Shown: piece by piece, positions 1 through 6,857 of the stretch | Position numbering within the stretch: the first letter of the stretch is position 1 | Layout of the letters: every line of letters begins with the position of its first letter | Origin: Desulfatitalea sp. | Lineage (GTDB): Bacteria > Desulfobacterota > Desulfobacteria > Desulfobacterales > Desulfosarcinaceae | DNA length: 8,853 bases | Reading direction: 5' to 3' | Assembly (NCBI GenBank): GCA_013041835.1 | Contig: JABDRH010000206.1 | Location: 1 to 8,853, forward strand | Notes under the pieces: generated by a model | What the model saw: only the letters and a program-made list of their open reading frames with translations | Database searches by the model: none | What the model was told of the DNA's origin: nothing | Made by a program: the position numbers and the translations under genes

Positions 1-20
1 CAGCCGGGTGAGATGGATCG

Positions 21-50
21 GCGCATAAAAATGTGAAGTTATTTTTGCGC
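21..50 (-). other. Hairpin just downstream of hmcF
   Basis: Two arms, GCGC plus a run of A and T at 21-32 and ATTTTTGCGC at 41-50, pair as about 10 bp with a 2-nt bulge (AT at 25-26) and an 8-nt loop. It begins 6 nt after the hmcF stop codon on the transcribed strand. No T-run follows the stem in the direction of transcription, so it is not a classical intrinsic terminator. It could stabilise or process the hmc mRNA 3' end, or lie between hmcF and a further gene such as rrf1. Nothing else is recognisable in the first 56 bases. Confidence 0.35.
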
Positions 51-56
51 GAGCCC

Positions 57-1439
57 TTAAGCCTCAGGTTGCAGGTGTTCGGGCACCACCACCATTTTTA
101 ACAGCAACGGCTTGAGAAACGACCAGCGGATACCGATGTGGAATACCTCTTCCAGATCCCGGATGGCGTCCCAACAGTTGTGGCAAGGGGTAATGACCAG
201 TTTGGCGCCGGTGGCCAGGATCTGGTCGCGTTTGACCTTCAGCCCCACGTTGCGCTGCTGACGATAAAGACCGATGCCGTTGAGACCGCCGCCGCCGCCG
301 CAGCAGAAATTGTGTTCGCCGCTCGGCTTCATTTCCCGGAAATCTTCGGCGATATGGTTCATGATCTCCCGCGCGCAGGACCGCAGGCCGGCATTGCGGA
401 TGTAGTTGCATGAATCCTGGTAAGTGACCGGCTCTTTGATCCGTTTGGCCGGATCGATCTTGAGTTTGCCGGTGCGCAGGGCTTCGGCCACCCACTCCAC
501 GTAGTGAAGGGTCTCAACGGGCGTCTTGCCGCTTTTCAGGCCGGCCCAGTAGGGCCCTTCGATGACGGTGGCGCGGTAGGCGTGCCCGCATTCGGTCACC
601 ACCATGCGTTTGGGCTTCAGCCGCTGCATGGCGTCGTAGACGCTTTCCACCTGAAGCTTGCAGCCGGACCAGTCGCCGGCGAACATGGCCAGGCTGGTCT
701 CTTCCCATCCCTGGCTGGGAACGGTCCAGTTTTCGCCGGCCAGATGGAACAGCACGGCGGCTTCGGCCAGATCCTCGGGATAATGCTTCACTTCCCTGGC
801 ATTGACGGTGTAGATGATGTCGGCGTTGGGCTTGTCCACGGGAAACTGCAAACCGGGCCATTCTTCTTCATACTCTTCGCACATCCATTCACACGTGTCG
901 ACCCAGTCCTCGGAGGTGACATCCATCTGGGCGCGGTAGATGCGGTGCATGCCCGAACCGATTTTCAGTTCCCATGGCACGAAGCCCTGGTTGAACAAAA
1001 GCCCGCGCAGGTAGCTGAACATGATGCCCATGTCAATACCGAAGGGGCAGTAAAGCCCGCATCGGTTGCAGCAGGTGCAGCGGGACCAGGCCGTGTCCAT
1101 GGCATAGTGCATAAAGTCGTTGTCCACCTTGCCTTTGCACCGCACCAGCGCTCCCAGGGTCGATTGGATTTTGTAGGAGGGCACCTGGGTCGGATCGCGG
1201 TCATTGGCCAGGTAGAAAAAGCAGCTATCGGCGCACATGCCGCAGTGTGCGCAAATTTTCAGCCAGGAGCGCAACCGCGATTTGAGCGTTTTTTCAATGG
1301 CGGCCCACAGGGCATCGCTGTCCACGTCGAGCTGCCGCATCTGTTCGTAATACTGCTTGCCGCTCTTGTCGTTCAACAACGCCTGGAGTTGTTCCTGGGT
1401 GTCCACGGGAGTTTTGTTGCATAGCGTTCCGTCAGGCAT
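57..1439 (-). CDS. hmcF: HmcF, cytoplasmic iron-sulfur subunit of the Hmc complex
   Basis: This 460-residue protein is the expected cytoplasmic end of the Hmc complex, passing electrons between the membrane subunits and cytoplasmic partners. It has no signal peptide. A ferredoxin-like region carries two [4Fe-4S] motifs: C63/C66/C69/C73 and C121/C124/C127/C131. A C-terminal CCG domain has the spacing of a heterodisulfide-reductase (HdrD) non-cubane cluster site: C344, the pair C379-C380 followed by five glycines, then C419 and C422. An earlier CCG-like region (about 205-295) is degenerate, keeping mainly C284 in the ECGHAYR segment, which from memory is also typical of DsrK/HmcF-type proteins. 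The start has AAAGGA about 8 nt upstream. It is the last hmc gene, 68 nt after hmcE. Length matches D. vulgaris HmcF (about 460). DsrK or TmcB are the alternatives by sequence alone; the surrounding genes settle it as HmcF. Confidence 0.95.
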   Translation of the reverse strand: MPDGTLCNKTPVDTQEQLQALLNDKSGKQYYEQMRQLDVDSDALWAAIEKTLKSRLRSWLKICAHCGMCADSCFFYLANDRDPTQVPSYKIQSTLGALVRCKGKVDNDFMHYAMDTAWSRCTCCNRCGLYCPFGIDMGIMFSYLRGLLFNQGFVPWELKIGSGMHRIYRAQMDVTSEDWVDTCEWMCEEYEEEWPGLQFPVDKPNADIIYTVNAREVKHYPEDLAEAAVLFHLAGENWTVPSQGWEETSLAMFAGDWSGCKLQVESVYDAMQRLKPKRMVVTECGHAYRATVIEGPYWAGLKSGKTPVETLHYVEWVAEALRTGKLKIDPAKRIKEPVTYQDSCNYIRNAGLRSCAREIMNHIAEDFREMKPSGEHNFCCGGGGGLNGIGLYRQQRNVGLKVKRDQILATGAKLVITPCHNCWDAIRDLEEVFHIGIRWSFLKPLLLKMVVVPEHLQPEA

Positions 1440-1466
1440 AGGACTATCCTTTAAAATGGCGTCACG

Positions 1467-1487
1467 TCATTGATAAACATCATTGAT
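1467..1487. repeat. 8-bp direct repeat between hmcE and hmcF
   Basis: TCATTGAT occurs at 1467-1474 and again at 1480-1487, a 13-bp period, inside the 68-nt gap before hmcF. No function can be assigned. A pair of 8-mers in AT-richer spacer DNA could be chance. Confidence 0.3.
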
Positions 1488-1507
1488 CCCAACACCCGGC
1501 ATGATGA

Positions 1508-2185
1508 CTACCACGGCATTCCGGCACTTTTCATGCCGCCGCGTTTGACACCGAAATCCATGCCCAATTGAGCCCGGGACAAAAAGAAAAGCAGAAAATG
1601 CGACAACTTGGTCAGCGGGATGGCCACGAGCATTATCTCACCGCACACGATGTGAAGGATCAGCCAAAGTTTGTAGTCGCCGATCTGGTGAAAGGCCATG
1701 AACCCGGTGAAAAAGGGCGCCACGGCAATGAGAATCAGCACGATATCGTAAGCCTTGGTCAGGATGCGCACCTCGGGCAGCGCCATACGCCTCATAAATA
1801 TCAATACGGCGGCCACCATCACGGCGACGGTCATGGTATCGGCCAGCGCCTCGGGCAGGGTGGGCAGGCTGACGCCCCATCTTTCGTCGAGCAACATATT
1901 GTGCCCCTTCAAAAAGAGCGGCGTGATCAGCAGGCAGAGGTGAAACACAAAGACCAGTACCGTGAACACGGGATAAAACCGCCAACCATGCGTGCCGAAG
2001 GGAATCAGCCAGCGCATGATGGAGCGTGCGGCGCCCTTGACGCCATAGCCGACGTTGCGGCCGTATGAGACCCGGTCCATTTGCCAGTCCAGGCCCCTGA
2101 TATACCAGATGAAGCGCCAGATCAGGCCGATGAAGAAGATAGTGAAGGCGATCCAGGCCAACGGTCCGGTGACAAATTCATACAT
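1508..2185 (-). CDS. hmcE: HmcE, NarI-like integral membrane subunit
   Basis: This 225-residue membrane protein resembles the gamma subunit of respiratory nitrate reductase (NarI family), as in HmcE and TmcC. About five hydrophobic helices are visible: 5-28, 71-92, 115-131, 145-165 and 172-202. Histidines H82, H178 and H196 lie within helices and are candidate axial ligands of b-type haem, as in NarI; whether haem is bound cannot be seen here. The protein should move electrons across the membrane between HmcA/B on the outside and HmcF on the inside. The start is preceded by AGGAG 7 nt upstream. Length agrees with D. vulgaris HmcE (about 25 kDa). It lies 54 nt after hmcD and 68 nt before hmcF. 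Confidence 0.93.
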   Translation of the reverse strand: MYEFVTGPLAWIAFTIFFIGLIWRFIWYIRGLDWQMDRVSYGRNVGYGVKGAARSIMRWLIPFGTHGWRFYPVFTVLVFVFHLCLLITPLFLKGHNMLLDERWGVSLPTLPEALADTMTVAVMVAAVLIFMRRMALPEVRILTKAYDIVLILIAVAPFFTGFMAFHQIGDYKLWLILHIVCGEIMLVAIPLTKLSHFLLFFLSRAQLGMDFGVKRGGMKSAGMPW

Positions 2186-2197
2186 GCTTGGCTCCTG

Positions 2198-2214
2198 CGC
2201 CGGCCAAAGCGGCG
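2198..2214 (-). other. Small GC hairpin beside the hmcE ribosome binding site
   Basis: CGCCG (2198-2202) pairs with CGGCG (2210-2214) across a 7-nt loop. On the transcript it ends one base before the AGGAG of hmcE (plus-strand 2192-2196). Such a stem could modulate hmcE translation relative to hmcD, but it is short and could be incidental in GC-rich DNA. Confidence 0.25.
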
Positions 2215-2239
2215 TTTGAGGTGATCGTTTTAGCCGATT

Positions 2240-2368
2240 TTAGTCTTTGTCCCTTTCGTTCAGAAAATACCAAAAAGCCGGGAAGGCCACTAATCCCATC
2301 ACGATCAGGATGTATATGACGTTTTTGGTATTCAGCATGAACTGGTGCAGGGTAACGATATTATCCAT
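2240..2368 (-). CDS. hmcD: HmcD, 42-residue single-helix membrane subunit
   Basis: I found this gene by translating the gap between hmcC and hmcE. It runs from ATG at 2368 to TAA at 2240 and encodes 42 residues beginning MDNIVTLHQF and ending in NERDKD. GGAG lies upstream at good spacing. There is one hydrophobic helix, about residues 17-34 (VIYILIVMGLV, then aromatic residues), with a short polar N-terminus and a charged C-terminal tail. D. vulgaris HmcD is likewise a tiny membrane protein of about 5 kDa in the same position. Its function is not established; it probably helps assemble or stabilise the membrane module. The position, size, ribosome binding site and topology all agree. Confidence 0.88.
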   Translation of the reverse strand: MDNIVTLHQFMLNTKNVIYILIVMGLVAFPAFWYFLNERDKD

Positions 2369-2398
2369 CACAATTTCTCCACATCGGTGATGCAGTTG

Positions 2399-2444
2399 GT
2401 TTGCATGCAATGCCACACATTAAAGATTGCCTTTTTGTGCAAAC
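2399..2444 (-). repeat. Inverted repeat between hmcC and hmcD
   Basis: GTTTGCA (2399-2405) and TGCAAAC (2438-2444) form an outer 7-bp stem. Inside it GCAAT (2406-2410) can pair with ATTGC (2426-2430) around a 14-nt loop. The 10-bp palindrome TTGCATGCAA sits at 2401-2410. The structure fills much of the 81-nt spacer, the longest in the operon. There is no T-run, so it is not an obvious terminator. It may be a processing or stability hairpin that sets different levels for hmcABC and hmcDEF. Confidence 0.4.
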
Positions 2445-2449
2445 GGCGG

Positions 2450-3619
2450 TCAATGCGCTTCATAATCCGGATGCGCGTGAAGTATGGGCATACGCGTCGC
2501 GATAAAGCGGAACACGAGCAGCCCGATGGTTACGATGAATACCGAAATGCCGATTTCCATCCAGTGCGGGAAGTAACGCGCCTCTGCCGGCAGATGCCAG
2601 TTGAAGGCCACCAGGGAGACGTTGAAACGATTGACCACGATGCCCAGAACGGTCCAGGCGGATGTCCATTGAATGAGGGTGGTGTTGCCCTCGCGCACGC
2701 CGATAGCGTAGGTGAAAGCCGGCAGGGCGATGAAACCGAGCAGTTCCACCAGGTACCAGGCGCCGTAGCCGGTGGCCAGGTAATGCCAGTTGTTGTCGAC
2801 GGCGATGCCGATCACTTTGATAAAGAAATAACCGGCCAACACCCAGGCGGCCGCTTTGCCAAACCCCAAGGTTACATCTTTTTTGGCGGCCAGGTGTCCG
2901 GCGTCCATCTTGTGCGCAAGATAGCGGTGCGAGAGAGAACTTTCAAAAATCACCATGGAGAGGCCGGCGATAATGCTGGTGATAAAAAAGTAGATGGGAA
3001 TATAGGAGGAATACCACAACGGATGCAGTTTTGAGGGGGCAATGAGAAACAGGGCGCCCAAAGAGCTTTGATGCAGCGTGGAGAGCATCACGCCGAAGAT
3101 GGTCAGCACCAAGGTGAGTTTGACCACCAGGCGGCGTGCACGATTGGCGCCGAGCCATTCCAGGGCGGCCGGCGAAAATTCGATGAACAGCACCGTCAGG
3201 TAAAGCGCCACGCAAGCCGCCACTTCGAAGAGCAGGGAGGTGGTGCCCCGTGAAACGAGAAAGGGATAGGGCAGCCGCCAGGGACGCCCCACATCGTAGT
3301 GCAGAGCCAGCACCACCAGGGCATAACCGAGAAATCCGGTGAGAATGGCCGGTCGTACCGCGGCATGAAAGCGCTTCAGACCGAAGATGTAAACCGCCGC
3401 GGAAGTGACATAGCCGCCGGCGGCCAAGGCCACGCCGACGAGCAGATCGAATCCGATCCAGATGCCCCAGGGATTGTTATCGGAAAGATGCGTCACCGTA
3501 CCCAGTCCCCTGGTGAAGCGCAGCACGGTGATGATGATTCCCACGACCACGATGATACCCGCCACGATGTTAAAGGGGGTAAAATACTTGGCCGGGGCTT
3601 GGTTCGCTTCCTGTGGCAT
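2450..3619 (-). CDS. hmcC: HmcC, NrfD/PsrC-like integral membrane subunit
   Basis: This 389-residue, very hydrophobic protein belongs to the NrfD/PsrC/HybB family of quinone-interacting or electron/proton-coupling membrane subunits. About ten membrane helices are visible, starting at residue 17 and ending near 372. The conserved-looking STLHQSSLGALF segment follows a helix in the middle of the protein, as in HybB-type proteins. It normally pairs with a four-cluster ferredoxin subunit, here HmcB, whose gene lies 53 nt upstream. In Hmc its role is to link the periplasmic subunits to the membrane module; quinone binding is possible by family but not shown. The chosen ATG has AAGGAG about 8 nt upstream. 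D. vulgaris HmcC is about 43 kDa, the same size. Confidence 0.95.
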   Translation of the reverse strand: MPQEANQAPAKYFTPFNIVAGIIVVVGIIITVLRFTRGLGTVTHLSDNNPWGIWIGFDLLVGVALAAGGYVTSAAVYIFGLKRFHAAVRPAILTGFLGYALVVLALHYDVGRPWRLPYPFLVSRGTTSLLFEVAACVALYLTVLFIEFSPAALEWLGANRARRLVVKLTLVLTIFGVMLSTLHQSSLGALFLIAPSKLHPLWYSSYIPIYFFITSIIAGLSMVIFESSLSHRYLAHKMDAGHLAAKKDVTLGFGKAAAWVLAGYFFIKVIGIAVDNNWHYLATGYGAWYLVELLGFIALPAFTYAIGVREGNTTLIQWTSAWTVLGIVVNRFNVSLVAFNWHLPAEARYFPHWMEIGISVFIVTIGLLVFRFIATRMPILHAHPDYEAH

Positions 3620-3672
3620 ATCATGTCTCCTTAAACAGCGGCGTCAGCGGCAAGGATGAAAAACGGGGAGGT

Positions 3673-4755
3673 CTATGCCTCTTTTTCAGATGGGGCCGCA
3701 TTCTCTTTCTTCTCATTTTCTGCCGCTTTGGCCGCGGCTGAGAGTGCATTTTTGACTTCCCGTTCCACTGCCGCGGATTTCTCTTCATCGGCCTTTTTCA
3801 TCGCGTCGGCCATTTTTGCCTCCGCCTCGCTGTTCGCTTGGCCCAAGGCCCTTTCCACAGCCATGGCCTGTTCTTCGGCGGCGATTTTCTCCTTGCGCCG
3901 GTTAATGGCATAAACGCCTGTAAGCAAGACAGGCCACAAACCGACGACGATGGGTACGGCACCCAGGGCGCCCGAAGTGAGTTTGGGCGCCGGCGTGGTA
4001 CCCAGATCTTCGCGCAAGCCCATTTGTGCGAACGGCGTGTCGGACAGATAGAGCCAATTGGTGCCCCCCATTTCGTGCTCGCCGTAAATGTGGTTCACAT
4101 AGCGGTCGGGGAAAGCACGGACGCGCTCCCGGGCCACGGCGAGTAGTTCCTCCCGACGGCCGAACACGAGCGCCTCGGTGGGGCAAGCGGCGACGCAGCC
4201 GGGCAGTTTGCCCGCCAACAATCGGGGATGGCACAGGGTGCATTTCATGACCCTAGGGTCGAGCGCTTTGTGATATTCATAGGCCGGAATCTCAAACGGG
4301 CAGGCGATCATGCAATACCGGCAGCCCACACACACATCGGCATTGTACACCACGGCCCCTTCCGGGGTTTTGGTAAAGGCATTGACAAAGCAGGCCGAAG
4401 CACAAGCCGGTTCCAGGCAATGGTTGCACTGGTCCTTGATGAAGCGGGGTGACCGATCGTCGCCGGCATCCTGTCGGTTGACGACGGTGTAGGCGCCGGA
4501 CGTGGTGCGCCGCTTACGATCCAGGACCGTTAGATCGTCGAACGGCTGGTCCGGACCGGGCAGGTCGTTGACGCGGTTGCAGGCCGCCTCGCACCGACGG
4601 CAGCCGATGCAGCGGGTGATGTCGTGCAATACCCCTTTGCTGTCTTTGTAGCCTGAGAACTGCCGCTGGGTGGCGGCGCGGGCGGTGGCGGCGGTGGCGC
4701 CGGTCATTCCGGCGGCGCCCATCCAACCCAGAAATTGCCTGCGGGAAATCGACAT
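3673..4755 (-). CDS. hmcB: HmcB, Tat-exported four-cluster ferredoxin subunit with membrane anchor
   Basis: This 360-residue protein has a twin-arginine signal, SRRQFLG at residues 4-10, followed by an Ala/Gly-rich stretch to about residue 28. It is therefore expected on the periplasmic side. Sixteen cysteines form four [4Fe-4S] sites in the DmsB/NrfC/HybA pattern: C49/52/55/59, C110/113/118/122, C142/145/148/152 and C172/175/187/191. One membrane helix lies at about 262-284. After it comes a positively charged KRKEK-type segment and an Ala/Glu/Lys-rich tail to residue 360 that looks like a coiled coil, probably in the cytoplasm. The open frame extends 32 codons further upstream into hmcA. 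I chose the internal ATG because it has GAGGTGA 5 nt upstream and the Tat motif follows at once. It should carry electrons from HmcA to HmcC. Confidence 0.94.
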   Translation of the reverse strand: MSISRRQFLGWMGAAGMTGATAATARAATQRQFSGYKDSKGVLHDITRCIGCRRCEAACNRVNDLPGPDQPFDDLTVLDRKRRTTSGAYTVVNRQDAGDDRSPRFIKDQCNHCLEPACASACFVNAFTKTPEGAVVYNADVCVGCRYCMIACPFEIPAYEYHKALDPRVMKCTLCHPRLLAGKLPGCVAACPTEALVFGRREELLAVARERVRAFPDRYVNHIYGEHEMGGTNWLYLSDTPFAQMGLREDLGTTPAPKLTSGALGAVPIVVGLWPVLLTGVYAINRRKEKIAAEEQAMAVERALGQANSEAEAKMADAMKKADEEKSAAVEREVKNALSAAAKAAENEKKENAAPSEKEA

Positions 4756-4760
4756 ATGTG

Positions 4761-4767
4761 TCACCTC
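4761..4767 (-). promoter_or_regulatory. Ribosome binding site of hmcB overlapping the hmcA stop codon
   Basis: GAGGTGA on the minus strand lies 5 nt before the hmcB ATG and shares bases with the TGA stop of hmcA. The arrangement indicates translational coupling, and it decides the hmcB start against the longer open frame that begins at 4851. Confidence 0.75.
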
Positions 4768-6400
4768 AATCGTCGTGACGGGGGTTGGCCCGTTCGGCAT
4801 GGCAGGCTCGGCACTCCCGCTTCGCCGGTTTTTCAATGCCCATCCGCTCATGGCATTGCATACACTGTTCGTGAAAAGCAGCCATCAAGCCGGGCCGCGT
4901 CAGGTTCAAGGCGTCTGAAGTGCGGCCGTGGCATGATCCGCATTGGGGCGGTTTGAGTGACGACGGACTGTTGTGGTGACAGCCCTGGCATAGGGTGGTC
5001 GGTGCCGTATGAAAGACGGCAGCCAGGTTGTCGTCCCGAATCATCTCGGCCATGCGATTGTAAATGCGCCGGTGAGGCATGCGCACCGCTTCGTAAGCGT
5101 CCTTCAGATGGCCGATGGTTACCGTTTCGGGAATATCGTTCTGATCCGGCGGCGCTTCTTGCTGGCGGCGTTGGTAAATCATGGCCGCGGCCAAAGCGCG
5201 CAGGGATTCATCATCCGAGGGACGTTGCACGGGCGCTTCCTGGGGGATATGACACACCCGGCAGGCGGTTTCGGAAGCCCACACCCGCTGGGCCGGCATC
5301 GCCGCATGGCATCCAGCGCATTCGGGCCGTGCCTTTTTCCGATTGTGGCACCCCACACAGCTTCTTTCCGAATCCGCCTGGTGCATGGCTTGGGCCAGTT
5401 TGACCTGGTCGCCGTCCGGATCGCCTTCGAGGGTGTGGCATTTAACGCAGGCGCTCAAGGCGGCATGATGGCAGGTGCGGCAATTGCCGCCGACCTTTTC
5501 ATGCTGTTGATGATCAAAGGGCACCACCGCCATACGGTCGATCGTTTTCGGTTCGCCGGCCGGCGGTTCGCTCCGGTGGGCTTTTACCAGCGTCTTATCG
5601 GGCTGGTTGCGCTTGAGCCGGGGCACTTGCTCCGGACGGCTGATCAGCGCCTGTCGCTGCGGATCATGGCAGCCACCGCAGTCGATGGGTCCGGAAATCT
5701 CCTTTTGGGCCCGTTTGGCGCGATGGCACGCAATGCAGCCGCGGTGGGCCGCCGTCTGAAAAGCGCTGCGGTTTTCTTCAGTTTGTTCCTTATGGCAATA
5801 GCGACATGAGCCCTCTTCACCCTTGGCGTAGTAGAGCTGTTGCGTTTCGGCGTTGTAGGCATGGTGACAGTGCCGGCACTCATTGTCCGCGGCTTTGGCG
5901 TGACGATGGTGCAGCGCCGCGTCCATGCCCATGGGATTGTGCTCGATCAAAACCTCGGCCTCGGCCACATGGCACTCACCACAGGTCACCGGTCCGCTCC
6001 GGATGTCACGCTTGCGGTAATCGACATGACAGGCAATGCAATCGTCGTGGTAGACCGCCATGGCGGTGGTCTTGTCCACATCCGCGGCGCGCCGATATTT
6101 GAGGGAAAGATATTTTTCGCCCTTGGGATGACACGCCAGGCAGTCCTTTCCCTGCTTGGCCACCGCCTCGGTATGACGGTCATGGAAAAAATAGACAGGC
6201 GGACGTTCCAGCGGACCAAAAGCTTTTAAGCCGTCGATAAGGATGGCGTCGGCCCGTTTATCTGCTTCCGGTGCCGATGCCGATGTTCGGGCGGATGTCA
6301 ACCCGGTGACGAGCGCAATCAGGATGAGGCCAGACGCCGCCCATAAACCAAATCCCTTGATTTGATTCAAGCCTTTGCCCATTCGTGCAGATATTCGCAT
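4766..6400 (-). CDS. hmcA: HmcA, 16-haem high-molecular-weight cytochrome c
   Basis: This is the periplasmic electron-accepting subunit of the Hmc complex. From the chosen start it has 544 residues, close to D. vulgaris HmcA (545). It has a signal peptide with a hydrophobic core at about 20-34 and a likely cleavage after an ASA near residue 43. Exactly sixteen CXXCH sites are present, with first cysteines at about 87, 121, 140, 175, 199, 222, 241, 307, 318, 348, 361, 380, 471, 487, 513 and 530. Sites 4, 8 and 13 read CXXCHH. The spacing, with gaps after sites 7 and 12, and segments such as CQGCHHNSP and ERMGIEKPA match the known protein as I recall it. Tmc, Ohc and Nhc complexes have 4-, 8- or 9-haem cytochromes, which excludes them. 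It is first in the operon and 10 nt from hmcB. An upstream ATG at 6433 lacks a ribosome binding site. Confidence 0.97.
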   Translation of the reverse strand: MRISARMGKGLNQIKGFGLWAASGLILIALVTGLTSARTSASAPEADKRADAILIDGLKAFGPLERPPVYFFHDRHTEAVAKQGKDCLACHPKGEKYLSLKYRRAADVDKTTAMAVYHDDCIACHVDYRKRDIRSGPVTCGECHVAEAEVLIEHNPMGMDAALHHRHAKAADNECRHCHHAYNAETQQLYYAKGEEGSCRYCHKEQTEENRSAFQTAAHRGCIACHRAKRAQKEISGPIDCGGCHDPQRQALISRPEQVPRLKRNQPDKTLVKAHRSEPPAGEPKTIDRMAVVPFDHQQHEKVGGNCRTCHHAALSACVKCHTLEGDPDGDQVKLAQAMHQADSERSCVGCHNRKKARPECAGCHAAMPAQRVWASETACRVCHIPQEAPVQRPSDDESLRALAAAMIYQRRQQEAPPDQNDIPETVTIGHLKDAYEAVRMPHRRIYNRMAEMIRDDNLAAVFHTAPTTLCQGCHHNSPSSLKPPQCGSCHGRTSDALNLTRPGLMAAFHEQCMQCHERMGIEKPAKRECRACHAERANPRHDD

Positions 6401-6406
6401 GCCAAC

Positions 6407-6411
6407 ACCTC
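6407..6411 (-). promoter_or_regulatory. Ribosome binding site that sets the hmcA start
   Basis: GAGGT on the minus strand lies 6 nt before the ATG at 6400. The ATG codons at 6433, 6418 and 6382 have no comparable sequence in front. Starting at 6400 also gives a normal-length signal peptide. Confidence 0.65.
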
Positions 6412-6653
6412 GGCCCATTGATGGTGCAATCATACCGTACGCAGGGTGTCCAGTTCACGGTCCGGCGCATTTTCAGTGAATCGATCCGGCAACCTCCAGC
6501 AAGCAGTGGGAAATGGCCCGGGCGGCGGTAGTGGCGGAAGCTTTGACCGGTCCCCGGCCGGCCCTTTTGGCCAACTCGTATGCAGCGCGCAATTCGTGTC
6601 AGCCCCTTGTGAAAGGTGTCCGCATATTTTTAACAAACCTAGCTGACGAAGTG

Positions 6654-6682
6654 ATTTAAGAACAGAAACGCAAAATGGTCCA
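6654..6682 (-). promoter_or_regulatory. Weaker candidate sigma-70 promoter for hmc
   Basis: On the minus strand TGGACC (6682-6677) and TTAAAT (6659-6654) are separated by 17 nt. Each matches its consensus at about four of six positions. It is nearer to hmcA than the other candidate and would give a leader of about 250 nt. The match is at the level expected by chance in AT-richer DNA. Confidence 0.2.
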
Positions 6683-6737
6683 CATCGTCGGCATTTTCAC
6701 CGGGTCAGCAAATGCGATGAGACCACTTCGGCACATG

Positions 6738-6757
6738 TCTTGATCCTATAGTCAAGA
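6738..6757. promoter_or_regulatory. Inverted repeat over the candidate hmc -10 (possible operator)
   Basis: TCTTGA (6738-6743) and TCAAGA (6752-6757) are exact reverse complements separated by 8 bp, centre to centre 14 bp. The repeat covers the candidate -10 TATAGG of the leftward promoter, a position where a dimeric repressor would block transcription. No regulator can be named. In D. vulgaris hmc is controlled by Rrf1 and Rrf2, but I have no basis for assigning this site to either. Confidence 0.3.
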
Positions 6758-6774
6758 AGTCCTTGGCGGGTCAA
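6745..6774 (-). promoter_or_regulatory. Candidate sigma-70 promoter for the hmc operon
   Basis: On the minus strand TTGACC (6774-6769, five of six) and TATAGG (6750-6745, four of six) are 18 nt apart. The predicted start is near 6738, leaving an untranslated leader of about 338 nt before hmcA. It is the best sigma-70-like pair I found in the leftward direction. Confidence 0.35.
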
Positions 6775-6816
6775 CACTTTTATCGAGTCGCCAAATGCCG
6801 CGTGCTGCCTTGACCC
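6768..6816. repeat. Outward-facing TTGACCC inverted repeat
   Basis: GGGTCAA at 6768-6774 and TTGACCC at 6810-6816 are exact 7-bp reverse complements with 35 bp between them. The left copy contains the -35 of the leftward promoter candidate. The right copy resembles a -35 for rightward transcription, but no good -10 lies 16-18 nt after it. A shared regulator for both directions is possible. Confidence 0.3.
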
Positions 6817-6822
6817 AAGCCG

Positions 6823-6843
6823 CCATCTGCCATTTGCGGATGG
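6823..6843. other. 8-bp hairpin upstream of the 161-residue gene
   Basis: An uninterrupted stem of 8 bp (one G-T pair) joins CCATCTGC (6823-6830) and GCGGATGG (6836-6843) around a 5-nt loop CATTT. There is no T-run on either side. It ends 8 bp before a TATGAT -10 candidate and could be a protein-binding palindrome at the rightward promoter or an RNA structure on a leftward read-through transcript. Confidence 0.35.
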
Positions 6844-6851
6844 ATGGGATT

Positions 6852-6857
6852 TATGAT
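6852..6857 (+). promoter_or_regulatory. Candidate -10 element for the rightward gene
   Basis: TATGAT matches the sigma-70 -10 consensus at five of six positions and is 65 bp upstream of the ATG at 6923. The -35 region, within the hairpin at 6823-6843, is poor (TGCCAT at 18-nt spacing), so an activator may be needed if this promoter is real. Confidence 0.3.

Noticed and set aside
1..26. The beginning of a further minus-strand gene (ATG at 26, MRRSISPG...)
   Set aside because: Only about eight codons are in the window, no ribosome binding site precedes the ATG, and it overlaps the hairpin.
138..1424. Long plus-strand frames opposite hmcF (138-413 and 504-1424)
   Set aside because: They are shadows of hmcF in GC-rich DNA, low in recognisable motifs and without good ribosome binding sites. 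The antisense gene has full cysteine motifs.
4756..4851. A 32-codon upstream extension of hmcB, giving a 392-residue protein
   Set aside because: The extension overlaps the end of hmcA, has no ribosome binding site, and would bury the Tat motif at residue 36. The internal ATG at 4755 has GAGGTGA at good spacing.
5009..5809. A 266-residue plus-strand frame opposite hmcA
   Set aside because: It mirrors the repetitive CXXCH coding region on the other strand and shows no family features.
6729..6744. A sigma-54-like element, CGGCAC-N5-TTGA, on the plus strand
   Set aside because: The essential GC of the -12 element is GA, the -24 T is C, and it is nearly 180 bp from the next gene. It is a near miss only.
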